Source: Fictibacillus sp. FJAT-27399 (GTDB taxonomy: Bacteria > Bacillota > Bacilli > Bacillales > Fictibacillaceae). Taken from it: 64,000 bases of DNA. The notes under the pieces are model-generated. The model was not told where the DNA came from and made no database searches. It saw nothing but the letters and a program-made list of their open reading frames with translations. The stretch spans positions 123,834 to 187,833 of the forward strand of contig NZ_LMVC01000006.1 of NCBI RefSeq assembly GCF_001510655.1, in the 5' to 3' direction. The stretch's first letter is position 1; every line of letters begins with the position of its first letter. The position numbers and the translations under genes were made by a program. Below are positions 49,066 through 58,225 of the stretch, piece by piece.

Positions 49066-51810
49066 ATGATAGGGAGAAACAGATTTGGAATCCGCGCAAA
49101 AATTTTTGCCGGATATCTAGTGATTATTCTTTGTCTGATCATATCAATAGTAGCAGTAAATAATCAGATTGCCTCTATGCAAAAAGAGCGGAATTTTATT
49201 ATTAATCATGACATAGAAATTCATTCGCTGACAAACGAGATTGAAAAGCAGGTTCTCGATATGGAAAACGGGCAGCGCGGTTTTATTATTACCGGGGATG
49301 AGAGCTATCTTAAACCCTTTAACCTGGCAGTGAACAGTTTGGAAAACGATTATAAAAAGCTCTATGGGCTGATTGCCGATAATCCAGCACAGCAAAATAG
49401 GCTTGAGGAAATTAATAAATCCATTCACAATTGGCTCCAGACAACAGGAAATCCGTCCATTCAGCTGAAGAAGGAAAACAAGGATGGAGAAGTTCTCTCT
49501 CTTATTAAAAAAGATGTAGGCAGCCAAAGTGTAGAACAGATCCGCAGCCAGTTTGACACGTTCAGAACCACTGAAAAAGGCTTGACGAAAGAACGGGCGG
49601 ACAGGCTTGACGAGCAGAACAAATTCCTGAAAACAGGGCTCTTTTCTTTATTGGTTATTGTTGTGGCTGTTTCATCACTTATTGCGTCTTTTGTTTCAGG
49701 CTCGATCATTAATACCATTAAGGCTGTTGTAAGTTCCATTACGGCTATGTCATCTAACGGTGACGTTACCCAGCGCATACATGTAAAAACGAAAGATGAA
49801 ATCAAAGACCTGGCCGAAGCGACCAATGAACTGCTTGATAAAGTCGAGCAGAGGGAATGGCTGCAGTCCAGCACGAATCAGGTAGTCGAAAGATATCAGG
49901 GAACATCTACGATTAAAGTGCTGGGAGAGAAATTTGTTACAGGTGTTGCCCACTTAACGCAGGCCTCTATGGGTGCTCTCTATATCCGGGAAGGGAGCGG
50001 AGAACAATCCCGATACGTAAAAAAAGGTTCGTTTTCAGAGCCTGTCGGAGAACCAGGGCGAGAGGCGTTTAAACAGGGGGAAGGCCTTATCGGGCAATGT
50101 GTGTCTGAGAAACGCATCCTTGTGGTGGACAGGCTGCCGGCAGATTATCAAGTTATTGGTACAGGGCTTGGAGAAGTTCGTCCTAAGAGCTTGCTGATTG
50201 CCCCTGTTCTGAATGAGCAGGAAGTGATCGCAGTTTTGGAACTTGCTTCACTTGACACATTTACAGAACAGCATATTGAGCTGATCGAAAACGCAACAAA
50301 AACTTTTGGCCTGACCATCGACAGTGTGATTGGCAGAATGGAAATTGTCCGCCTGCTGAAAGAGTCTCAGGCGATGACAGAAGAACTTCAAGCACAATCC
50401 GAAGAGCTTCAGACACAATCCGAAGAACTGCAGATGCAATCCGAAGAACTGCGCATGATTAATGAGCAGCTTGAACAGCGTTCCATTGAAGCAGAAGGAA
50501 AATCGGCAGAACTTCAGAACGCAAAAGTACAGCTTGAAGAAAAAGCCAAGCGGCTGACATTAAGCTCCAGGTACAAGTCTGAATTTCTTGCCAATATGTC
50601 ACATGAGCTGAGAACACCGCTTAACAGTATTCTGATCCTTTCTGAGATGCTTGCTGAGAATTCTTCGAATAGCCTTTCTTCTGAAGATGAGGAGTTTGCG
50701 AGGGTGATTCACACCTCAGGCCAAGACCTGCTTAACCTGATTAACGATATTCTGGATCTTTCAAAAGTCGAAGCAGGTAAACTTGAAATGTATTTCAGCG
50801 AGATGAACATGAGTGAGCTTCCTGGGCAGTTTGAGCGGAATTTCGGACCCATCGCCGATCAAAAGAACCTTGAGTTTGAAATCATTAAAGAGAAAGATGT
50901 ACCAGATATTTTCTATACGGATGAGAAGAGGTTCCAGCAAATTATTAAAAATCTTCTATCCAATGCCTTTAAGTTTACCGAAGAAGGCAAGATTTCTCTG
51001 CATATCGAAAAAGAACCTGTTTTTGACCTTCAGAACGGTGCAGACCACTTGCTTAAAATTACGGTTAAAGATACGGGAATCGGAATATCCAAGAACAAAC
51101 ATGATTTAATTTTTGAAGCATTCCAGCAGGGAGATGGAGCAACTGTCCGTAAATATGGGGGTACAGGCCTGGGCCTATCCATATCCCTTGAATTTGTAAA
51201 ACTGCTGGGCGGCCGGCTGGAGCTCGAAAGTGAAGAAGGGAAAGGAAGCACTTTTACCTTGTATATTCCTAGCCTCCCTAACGGACTTGCGCCGGTTCAA
51301 GAGCTGGATGAAGCAGTGAGCGAGGTTGCTGCTGCCATTACTCCTGAAGTTCAGGAAGAAAACAAAGTACTTGAGGAACTTAATAAGAACGATCGGCCGG
51401 CTGCAGAACAGGCTCCAGCTGATATCAGCTCCTTTAAGGGAAAAACCGTATTGATAGTTGATGATGATCACCGCAATATTTTTGCTTTAAAAACAGCACT
51501 GGAAAACGAAAAAATAAAGGTTATTACGGCTTCTAACGGAACAGAATGTCTGGAACTGCTGGAAAGGGAGCAGAACATTGATATGATCCTGATGGATATC
51601 ATGATGCCGGTTATGGATGGATATGAAACCATGAGAAGGATCCGGGAGAACGAAGAAAACTCCGGTGTCCCTATTATCGCTCTGACTGCAAAAGCGATGA
51701 AGAATGACCGTGAGAAATGTCTTGAAGCCGGAGCATCGGATTATATCAGCAAGCCTTTGAAGATTGAACAGCTCTTTTCGGTCATGAGGGTATGGATTAC
51801 AAACAAGTAA
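49066..51810 (+). CDS. Hybrid sensor histidine kinase (CHASE3-HAMP-GAF-HisKA-HATPase-REC), RsbK-like
   Basis: A 914-residue membrane-bound hybrid kinase. Order: first helix (about 12-30), an extracellular CHASE3 domain (about 35-185, with MENGQRGFIITGDESYL), second helix (about 190-212), HAMP, a GAF domain (about 285-425), a coiled coil with the repeated SEELQxQ unit (about 440-500), HisKA with phospho-His513 (MSHELRTPLN), HATPase (NAFKFTEEGK, GTGLGLSIS) and a C-terminal receiver with phospho-Asp844. This is the layout of Bacillus cereus RsbK, and the next gene is a CheR-like methyltransferase, as in that species. It probably signals to the convergent REC-PP2C phosphatase. The ligand is unknown. 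Confidence 0.85.
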   Translation: MIGRNRFGIRAKIFAGYLVIILCLIISIVAVNNQIASMQKERNFIINHDIEIHSLTNEIEKQVLDMENGQRGFIITGDESYLKPFNLAVNSLENDYKKLYGLIADNPAQQNRLEEINKSIHNWLQTTGNPSIQLKKENKDGEVLSLIKKDVGSQSVEQIRSQFDTFRTTEKGLTKERADRLDEQNKFLKTGLFSLLVIVVAVSSLIASFVSGSIINTIKAVVSSITAMSSNGDVTQRIHVKTKDEIKDLAEATNELLDKVEQREWLQSSTNQVVERYQGTSTIKVLGEKFVTGVAHLTQASMGALYIREGSGEQSRYVKKGSFSEPVGEPGREAFKQGEGLIGQCVSEKRILVVDRLPADYQVIGTGLGEVRPKSLLIAPVLNEQEVIAVLELASLDTFTEQHIELIENATKTFGLTIDSVIGRMEIVRLLKESQAMTEELQAQSEELQTQSEELQMQSEELRMINEQLEQRSIEAEGKSAELQNAKVQLEEKAKRLTLSSRYKSEFLANMSHELRTPLNSILILSEMLAENSSNSLSSEDEEFARVIHTSGQDLLNLINDILDLSKVEAGKLEMYFSEMNMSELPGQFERNFGPIADQKNLEFEIIKEKDVPDIFYTDEKRFQQIIKNLLSNAFKFTEEGKISLHIEKEPVFDLQNGADHLLKITVKDTGIGISKNKHDLIFEAFQQGDGATVRKYGGTGLGLSISLEFVKLLGGRLELESEEGKGSTFTLYIPSLPNGLAPVQELDEAVSEVAAAITPEVQEENKVLEELNKNDRPAAEQAPADISSFKGKTVLIVDDDHRNIFALKTALENEKIKVITASNGTECLELLEREQNIDMILMDIMMPVMDGYETMRRIRENEENSGVPIIALTAKAMKNDREKCLEAGASDYISKPLKIEQLFSVMRVWITNK

Positions 51811-51822
51811 GGACGAACATAG

Positions 51823-52683
51823 ATGATGAATGATCAAATTATTGCAAGTGAAGAAGAACTTGAAATTGGATTCGTGGAAAACATGGAGGCCGATCTCCTT
51901 TTAGAAGCGATCTATCGGCTTTCCGGCTTTGATTTCAGAAAATATATGAGATCATCTATTATCCGCCGGATCCAGAACCGAATGCGTATGGAACGAATTC
52001 CAACGATAACGAGACTGCTCGAGAAAGTTATCCATGAAAAGGGTTTTCTCGAAAAATTGCTCAACGATTTTTCAATCAATGTAACTGAAATGTTCCGTGA
52101 TCCCGAATTTTTCAAGGCCTTCCGGCAACGTGTGGTTCCTGAGTTAAGGAAAATGCCCGAGATTCGTATATGGCATGCGGGCTGTGCTACGGGTGAAGAA
52201 GTCTATTCAATGGCGATATTGATTGAGGAAGAGGGCTTGGCCGATAAAACCACAATCTATGCTACAGATATGAATGAAAAAGTACTGGAGAAGGCAAAGC
52301 AGGGAACATTTTCTCTGCTAAAGATGCAGACCTATACAAAGAACTACATGCAGGCAGGTGGAAAAGAGGCATTTTCAGAGTATTATGCGGCCGATGAGCA
52401 TTTTGCCTATTTCCATCCTTCCCTTTTACGCAATATTATTTTTGCTCAGCATAATCTCGTCACCGATTCTTCCTTTAATGAGTTTCATGTCATTATTTGC
52501 CGTAATGTATTGATTTATTTTACAAGTGAACTTCAAAATCAAGTGCAAGGGTTGTTCTATGAGAGTCTATGTCCAAGTGGCTTCCTTGGACTCGGCAACA
52601 AAGAATCTCTTCGCTTTTCCGAAAAGAATTCATACTATACTGAGTTTGATGCAGCTGAAAAAATATATAGAAAACTAGATTAA
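51823..52683 (+). CDS. CheR-type methyltransferase, RsbM-like
   Basis: A 286-residue SAM-dependent protein-glutamate methyltransferase of the CheR family. The N-terminal helical domain contains FDFRKYMRSSIIRRIQNRM, followed by NVTEMFRDPEFF, the SAM-binding IWHAGCATGEEVYSMAILI and the HVIICRNVLIYF motif. It begins 12 bases after the hybrid kinase gene. In B. cereus the CheR-like RsbM methylates RsbK and dampens stress signalling; no chemoreceptor genes are nearby here, which supports that role over chemotaxis. Confidence 0.85.
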   Translation: MMNDQIIASEEELEIGFVENMEADLLLEAIYRLSGFDFRKYMRSSIIRRIQNRMRMERIPTITRLLEKVIHEKGFLEKLLNDFSINVTEMFRDPEFFKAFRQRVVPELRKMPEIRIWHAGCATGEEVYSMAILIEEEGLADKTTIYATDMNEKVLEKAKQGTFSLLKMQTYTKNYMQAGGKEAFSEYYAADEHFAYFHPSLLRNIIFAQHNLVTDSSFNEFHVIICRNVLIYFTSELQNQVQGLFYESLCPSGFLGLGNKESLRFSEKNSYYTEFDAAEKIYRKLD

Positions 52684-52715
52684 AAAAGACGGGCGAATTG
52701 ATCGTCCGTCTTTAG
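52684..52715. terminator. Terminator between the rsbM-like and rsbY-like genes
   Basis: AAAGACGG (52685-52692) pairs with CCGTCTTT (52706-52713); A and T tracts permit use by both convergent genes. Confidence 0.75.
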
Positions 52716-52730
52716 CCTTTTATTGAAATG

Positions 52731-53891
52731 TTAAATGACAGAAGGAACTTTACTGGCTGCTGCCTGAATCATTAGAATGCACATGTCGTCCTGCTGGTTC
52801 ACCAGCTCTTCTTCCGGTATGACCATATGAATGGGGGACGTGATGGTTTGGTTCCATTTTTGGGAAGCGATAAACTGCAGTTTATCGAGTAAGAGATTCT
52901 CATCCTTGTTCGCTTCAATAACACCGTCAGTAAAAAGAAGAAGCTGGATATCCTTTTCAAAATGGATCGTTGATTTTTCCACTTCCAATTGATCAAAGAA
53001 ACCTACGGCACAGCTGCCGCGTTCAAGCAGGCATTGCTCAGCACCATCAATGAGTACAAATCCAGGAGGATGTCCTGCATTCACATATTCTACGGTTTTG
53101 CTCTTTGTATCAATGACCAAATAAATGCACGTAAAATAGTAATTATAGAAGTTCTTTTGATTATAAAGCAGCGCCATATAGCGATTCAGCTCTTTAATTA
53201 CCAGTTCCGGGTCTTCAATCATCTTGATGGCATCTCTCATTACAGAGGAAATGTACATGCATACAAGTGAGGAGGAAATCCCATGCCCCATCATATCCAG
53301 CAGGATGACACCATACCGGTGCTCACTAAAGCGATGCCAGTAGTACATGTCACCCGCAAGCTTAAATGAGGGAAGATGGGAGACGTTAATCTGGATATTT
53401 TCTTGCTGAAGCGGAGGATTTAACAGACTTCTCTGAACCTGCATGGCAAGGTCGAGCTCATCCCTGATCTTCTTTTCCTGCTCGATATGCCAGTCTTTTT
53501 CATACTTCAACCTTAGCGCCACCCGTATACGGGCTAGCAGTTCAACTTTATTGATCGGTTTTGTGATATAGTCCATTCCGCCCACATCAAGCGCTTCGGC
53601 AAGTTTGTTAGTATCTTCAAGGGCGGTGATGAAAATGATGGGAATATCTTTTAGCCTTTCAATCTCTTGAATACGTCTGCAGGCTTCAATTCCGTCGATC
53701 TCGGGCATCATGATGTCCAATAGAATCAAGTCTACATCACTTTTTTTCGGGTGGGGATTCCCCATTTCAAGGTAATCAAACAATTGGCTGGCGGATGAAA
53801 GCGAAACCGTATTCTCATAACCGGCACTTTTTAATATTTTTTCTATAACAAATAGATTTACGGAATTATCATCTACCATAAGAATAGCCAT
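52731..53891 (-). CDS. Response regulator with PP2C phosphatase output, RsbY-like
   Basis: A 386-residue protein with an N-terminal receiver domain (about 1-120; acidic pair Asp7/Asp8, phospho-Asp59 in LLDIMMPE, Lys in YITKPINK), a linker helix (EQEKKIRDELDLAMQVQRSL) and a C-terminal SpoIIE/PP2C phosphatase domain (about 165-380; SFKLAGDMYYW, LLDMMGHGISSSLV, LLFTDGVIEA, QQDDMCILMI). Such proteins dephosphorylate an anti-anti-sigma factor. The arrangement matches RsbY of B. cereus, activated by RsbK to release sigma-B. rsbV, rsbW and sigB are not in the window. The ATG follows GAAGGAGA. Confidence 0.87.
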   Translation of the reverse strand: MAILMVDDNSVNLFVIEKILKSAGYENTVSLSSASQLFDYLEMGNPHPKKSDVDLILLDIMMPEIDGIEACRRIQEIERLKDIPIIFITALEDTNKLAEALDVGGMDYITKPINKVELLARIRVALRLKYEKDWHIEQEKKIRDELDLAMQVQRSLLNPPLQQENIQINVSHLPSFKLAGDMYYWHRFSEHRYGVILLDMMGHGISSSLVCMYISSVMRDAIKMIEDPELVIKELNRYMALLYNQKNFYNYYFTCIYLVIDTKSKTVEYVNAGHPPGFVLIDGAEQCLLERGSCAVGFFDQLEVEKSTIHFEKDIQLLLFTDGVIEANKDENLLLDKLQFIASQKWNQTITSPIHMVIPEEELVNQQDDMCILMIQAAASKVPSVI

Positions 53892-54093
53892 GTCTTCTTT
53901 TCTCCTTCAACATTTTCTGTTATTAACAGAAAAAACTGTGAATATGTAAAAATATACTATTCTATCATTATACTGAAAATCAGGGAAGAAGGTATAATTA
54001 ATTCTTTTTATTTGTTTTTCAGGGCAGATTAAGTGAGTGAATGGTCCAGGATGGTTACAATAAGAGTGGAGAACAAGATAAGGAGCTGATCAT

Positions 54094-54540
54094 ATGGCTG
54101 AACATACCTTTCATTTAAAAGCCAACTGGCCTGGTTTGCGAAATGATGTAGGTGAAATTGAAACAGGGAACCTGAAAATGAAAATCTCGATTCCTCCTGA
54201 AATGGATGGACCAGGAGTGGGTACCAATCCTGATGAAATGCTGCTTGGTGCAGCAGCAACCTGTTATATTATTACTCTTGCTGCCATGATGGAGAGAAGC
54301 AGCCTGGATAAAGAAAGCCTTACGATGGATTCAGTTGGGGTCGTGGATGTAACAAAAGGTGTGATCACGTATAAGAAAATCATACATCGCCCTGTTATTG
54401 TTTTAAAAACTGGGGCGACACATGCAGATCAGCAGCTCGCCAAAAGACTGGCTGAAAAAGCAGAAACTTCATGCATGATTACAAGAGCCATACAAGGAAA
54501 TGTCGAAGTGGAGCTCGAAGCAACCATAACAATTGCATAA
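54094..54540 (+). CDS. OsmC/Ohr family peroxiredoxin-like protein (YmaD-like)
   Basis: A 148-residue OsmC-fold protein. The redox cysteines of the family are in GAAATCYIITLAAMMER (near residue 57) and KAETSCMITRAIQGN (near residue 129), consistent with a thiol-dependent peroxidase active at the dimer interface. KMKISIPPEMDGPGVGTNPD is the usual N-terminal strand and loop. The ATG follows AAGGAG. OsmC-like genes are often stress-inducible; its place beside the RsbKMY-like genes is suggestive, but no clear sigma-B promoter was found. Confidence 0.85.
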   Translation: MAEHTFHLKANWPGLRNDVGEIETGNLKMKISIPPEMDGPGVGTNPDEMLLGAAATCYIITLAAMMERSSLDKESLTMDSVGVVDVTKGVITYKKIIHRPVIVLKTGATHADQQLAKRLAEKAETSCMITRAIQGNVEVELEATITIA

Positions 54541-54543
54541 AAC

Positions 54544-54581
54544 AAAAAACCAGCATGTTAAAATTTTCTTGCTGGTTTTTT
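54544..54581 (+). terminator. Terminator after the OsmC-like gene
   Basis: AAAAAACCAGCA (54544-54555) pairs with TGCTGGTTTTTT (54570-54581), a perfect 12-bp stem. Confidence 0.85.
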
Positions 54582-54658
54582 AGTCTGTTATGCCATCCAT
54601 GACCAGTACACTTTTCCTCCAATGATAAAGACGTTTACTCTCGTTTTGCCATCTTACG

Positions 54659-55207
54659 TTATGGCATACCCGTCCATTCATGCTCCAAAATACTGAAGAG
54701 CAGCGAGTTCCGCCATCCACCTCCCATCTTTAGATCTTCTCTCAGTACACCTTCTTTTGTCATTCCTAATTTTTCGAGAACTCTTGCTGACCCTTCATTG
54801 TCAGGGTGGCACGTTGCATAGATTCGATGAAGACGCAGCACGGTATAACCCAAGTGGAGGAGAAGTCCGCCCGCCTCGGTTGCGTAGCCTCGGCCCCAAT
54901 AATCTGGATGGATGACATAGCCGATCTCTCCGATTTTGTTAGTGAAATCCCTGATGTTCAGTTCTGCCACTCCGATCAGTTTTTCATCTTTTTCTTCAAT
55001 GATCGCAAAAGCATAGCGAGACCTGGGATTATGCTTTGTATCTTTTATAACCTGGCATATGAATTCCAGCGTATCATCCTCGGCATTTGGGCCCCACGGC
55101 TGAAAGCGGCATGTGCTCTCCTGAGAAGCGTACGCATGTACATCCTTCCAGTCGGTTTTTCGTAATTCTCGTAATCGGATTCTCTTTTGTGTCTGTTTCT
55201 CTGCCAT
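54659..55207 (-). CDS. GNAT acetyltransferase, RimJ/RimL type
   Basis: A 182-residue acetyltransferase: IRLRELRKTDWKDVHAYASQ at the start, then FAIIEEKDEKLIGVAELNIR, the acetyl-CoA loop region YVIHPDYWGRGYATEAGGLL, and the conserved RIYATCHPDNEGSARVLEKL. This resembles YoaA/RimJ-type enzymes that acetylate protein N-termini or antibiotics. The ATG at 55207 has GGAGG eight bases upstream; an upstream TTG at 55222 overlaps it. The substrate is unknown. Confidence 0.87.
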   Translation of the reverse strand: MAEKQTQKRIRLRELRKTDWKDVHAYASQESTCRFQPWGPNAEDDTLEFICQVIKDTKHNPRSRYAFAIIEEKDEKLIGVAELNIRDFTNKIGEIGYVIHPDYWGRGYATEAGGLLLHLGYTVLRLHRIYATCHPDNEGSARVLEKLGMTKEGVLREDLKMGGGWRNSLLFSILEHEWTGMP

Positions 55208-55366
55208 GAGTTGTTCCTCCAAGCTGTAGTGTCATTATTTAGATTATTCTTCTTTCCGAAGAGATTTTCCTTGTTTTAAGAAGAAAGGGCAGGGTTGCAG
55301 GAAGATCTCATTGTCATATCGAAGGACTACTATGAAAATAATCCATGATAAAAGGAGATTTAATAT

Positions 55367-55906
55367 ATGGAAAATCAAGCATCAAAATGGATGGACTATC
55401 ATCTCTGGGCCAACAAGAAATGGTTTGAACAATTAAAGAAACTGCCAGAAGAACGGATGAAGCAAGAAATAAAAAGTGTGTTTCCAAGCTTGATGGATAC
55501 ATTGGTCCACATGCTGAAGACGGATCTGATCTGGCTATGGACGATTTCTGGAAGAACATACGAAGAAACGATCCACTCGCTGAATGAATGGAATAAGAGG
55601 CTGGAAGACGTATCATTGATTGAAATTGAGAAATTATTTATGGAAGTATCCAGCAGCTATAAGCTGTATTTAAACGGGATAGAAGATCCACTTCAGGTGA
55701 TCACGATTTCGCATCCGAAATTCGGGGAAGCTAAGGCGCCGCTGCAGGATTTTATTCTGCATGTTGTCAATCATGGAACCTACCATAGAGGAAATCTTAC
55801 CGCCATGCTCAGACAGATGGACGGGGCAGGTGTGTCTACCGATTACATTTTTTATTTGTATGAAGAGCAGAACCTTTTTGCACAGAGCGGGGAGACGGGT
55901 CTGTAA
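55367..55906 (+). CDS. DinB family protein
   Basis: A 179-residue DinB-superfamily four-helix protein. Metal-ligand histidines are visible in DTLVHMLKTDLIWL (near residue 48) and HVVNHGTYHRGNLTAML (near residues 132-140), the typical HxxxH arrangement of the C-terminal helix. DinB was found as a DNA-damage-induced gene in B. subtilis, but most homologues are uncharacterised thiol-transferase-like proteins. The ATG follows AAAAGGAGA. Confidence 0.87.
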   Translation: MENQASKWMDYHLWANKKWFEQLKKLPEERMKQEIKSVFPSLMDTLVHMLKTDLIWLWTISGRTYEETIHSLNEWNKRLEDVSLIEIEKLFMEVSSSYKLYLNGIEDPLQVITISHPKFGEAKAPLQDFILHVVNHGTYHRGNLTAMLRQMDGAGVSTDYIFYLYEEQNLFAQSGETGL

Positions 55907-56019
55907 GAACATTTTATTCATGAAAGTAAAATGGTATAATAAAAAAGAGTACAAATGTTCGAATCTATGGATTAAATGAAGCATAATGACGAATATATGT
56001 CTGCTTCAAGGAGTGAACC

Positions 56020-58170
56020 ATGAAACTTATTATCGCTGAAAAACCATCACAGGCCCAAGCTCTTGCAGGGCCTTTTTCTAAGGTTAAGAAACTAAAAGGA
56101 TATTATGAGATTCCTCCTCAGGAATTTTTTCCTGAAGGAGCCTATTTAACATGGTGTGTCGGCCATCTTCTGGAACTGGTGCCGCCAAAGGACTATAAAC
56201 CGGAATGGGAAAAATGGAAACTTGAAACGCTGCCGATGATGCCGGACCGTTTCAGGTATAAAGTTTCTCCCTCTAAATGGGATCAATTTCAAACGATTAA
56301 AAAGCTGGCTTTTGAACCCGGAGTTACTGAAATCATCGGTGCGACCGATGCGGGTCGTGAAGGAGAACTTATCTACAAATCTCTTCTCCTCAATATGAAC
56401 TGCAGAAAACCGGTAAAGCGCTTATGGATCTCATCATTAACAAAAAAAGCAGTCTTGGATGGATTCAAAAACCTGAAAGAAGGCCAGGAAACACTCCCGG
56501 TCTTTTTTGAAGCCTATTCCAGAGCCTGTGCCGACTGGCTTGTCGGGTTGAATACGACGAGAGCCTACACACTTTTAATGCAGAAAAAAGGAATTAGAGA
56601 GACATTTCCGACAGGAAGAGTCATGACACCGACAGTCGCGCTTGTTGTTAAACGCGAACATGAGATCGAGAAGTTTAAGCCGGAACCTTTCTTTGAAGTG
56701 ATCGGTTCATTTGATGTGAATGGAAAGAAGTACAGCGGAAAATGGCATGATAAAAACAGCAGCCGCCTCAAAACGAAAGATCTGGCAGAGGACATAAAAA
56801 AGCGGACTGAAAATCAGTCTAGTTCCGTGGAAAGCATAAAAAAGGAGAGAAAAGAATTCCATCCGCCGATGCTGTTTAATCTTTCTGCTCTCCAAGCTAA
56901 AGCGAATCAAGTGTATAAGTACTCCCCGGAAAGAACACTGAACATTACAAGTGATCTCTATTTAAAAAAAGTGGTCAGTTATCCAAGATCGGATAGCCCG
57001 TATATCACTGAAGAAGAGGCGAAAATGATGCCGGGCATATTGAAGCAGCTGGGTGACCTTGAGGAATATAAACATCTGCTTCCTTCACCCAAGCGATCTC
57101 TCATAGGGAATCCGCGTTTTGTAAATGCTGCGAAAGTATCTGATCACTATGCCATCATTCCAACGGAAAACGTGGCTAATCCTGTAAAGTTAAGCCGAGA
57201 TGAGCGGAACATATACGATCTGATTGTGAGGAGCGTGATTGCTGCCCACTATGATAAGGCGATTATGGATACCACTACAATCGTTACAAAAGTAAATGAG
57301 CGGGATGAATTCATGTCAAAAGGAAAAGTCATCGTACAGGAAGGATGGCGCAAGGTCCTTTTTGAAAACAAAAAGAAAGAAGATAAAAAAGAGGACGATG
57401 AAAACACCCTTCTTCCGGATCTAACTGAAGCCGACAAAGGAAGAGTGGAGAACATTGCAATCCGGGAAGGAAAAACACAGCCGCCTAAACGCTACACGCT
57501 CGGAAGTCTCGTCACCCTCATGAAAACAGCCGGCAAAACGATTGAGGATGAAGAGCTGAGCAAGGTGCTCGAACAAGTTCAAGGTCTTGGCACTGAGGCG
57601 ACACGAAGCAGCATCATAAAAAAAATTGAAGAGCTGGATTACATCAGAGTAGAAAAAAACCAAGTATTTGCGACCGAAAAAGCGAAGGGATTAATTGCCG
57701 CGATCGGTGAAGAATCCATTTTGACATCTGCTGAAACAACTGCGGTTTGGGAGCAGCGGCTCCGTGAGATTGGAAGAGGAAAAGCAGATGCGAAACAGTT
57801 TATGGAGCTGACCCGCAAAATGACAGAAAAAGTGATCAGCGATGCCATTGCCGGTGCTGCAAGCTGGAAGGTAGAGAATATTCCGTTGTCTAAAACAGCA
57901 GAACCCATCGGTAAATGTCCGTACTGCGGAAAAGAAATTATCTATATTAAGCGAAATGACTTCTATGGATGCAGCGGTTATAAAGAAGGGTGCAAGTTTT
58001 CCATTTCCGGCAAAATCGCACGGAAAAAGCTATCGGCAGCTCAGGTGAAACGCCTGTTGGAAAAGGGCGAAACCACCAAGTTAAAAGGGTTTAAAAGCAA
58101 GCAGGGCAAACCGTTTGCGGCCGCCCTTACCCTCAATAAAGAGACCGGGAAAATTGAATTCAAAATGTAG
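56020..58170 (+). CDS. topB: DNA topoisomerase III
   Basis: Type IA topoisomerase of 716 residues that relaxes or decatenates DNA. The TOPRIM domain opens with LIIAEKPSQAQALAGPF and contains GATDAGREGELIY; the active-site tyrosine is Tyr321 in SYPRSD. Later motifs are PTENVANP, GTEATRSSIIKKIEELDYI, and a C-terminal zinc-finger-like region CPYCGKEIIYIKRNDFYGCS. The length matches B. subtilis TopB (727). The ATG follows AAGGAGTG. It is a single-gene unit with a terminator. Confidence 0.94.
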   Translation: MKLIIAEKPSQAQALAGPFSKVKKLKGYYEIPPQEFFPEGAYLTWCVGHLLELVPPKDYKPEWEKWKLETLPMMPDRFRYKVSPSKWDQFQTIKKLAFEPGVTEIIGATDAGREGELIYKSLLLNMNCRKPVKRLWISSLTKKAVLDGFKNLKEGQETLPVFFEAYSRACADWLVGLNTTRAYTLLMQKKGIRETFPTGRVMTPTVALVVKREHEIEKFKPEPFFEVIGSFDVNGKKYSGKWHDKNSSRLKTKDLAEDIKKRTENQSSSVESIKKERKEFHPPMLFNLSALQAKANQVYKYSPERTLNITSDLYLKKVVSYPRSDSPYITEEEAKMMPGILKQLGDLEEYKHLLPSPKRSLIGNPRFVNAAKVSDHYAIIPTENVANPVKLSRDERNIYDLIVRSVIAAHYDKAIMDTTTIVTKVNERDEFMSKGKVIVQEGWRKVLFENKKKEDKKEDDENTLLPDLTEADKGRVENIAIREGKTQPPKRYTLGSLVTLMKTAGKTIEDEELSKVLEQVQGLGTEATRSSIIKKIEELDYIRVEKNQVFATEKAKGLIAAIGEESILTSAETTAVWEQRLREIGRGKADAKQFMELTRKMTEKVISDAIAGAASWKVENIPLSKTAEPIGKCPYCGKEIIYIKRNDFYGCSGYKEGCKFSISGKIARKKLSAAQVKRLLEKGETTKLKGFKSKQGKPFAAALTLNKETGKIEFKM

Positions 58171-58184
58171 AACACTGATAACAT

Positions 58185-58225
58185 AAAAAAAGGATGCCCA
58201 GACAGAAAGCTGGCCATCCTTTTCT
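58185..58225. terminator. Bidirectional terminator between topB and kimA
   Basis: AAAAGGATG (58188-58196) pairs with CATCCTTTT (58215-58223); A and T runs flank both sides. Confidence 0.75.

Noticed and set aside
54582..54658. A short minus-strand frame ending ...VNVFIIGGKVYWSWMA just beyond the GNAT gene
   Set aside because: It could be the tail of a lost gene, but at about 20 codons without a recognisable family it cannot be supported.
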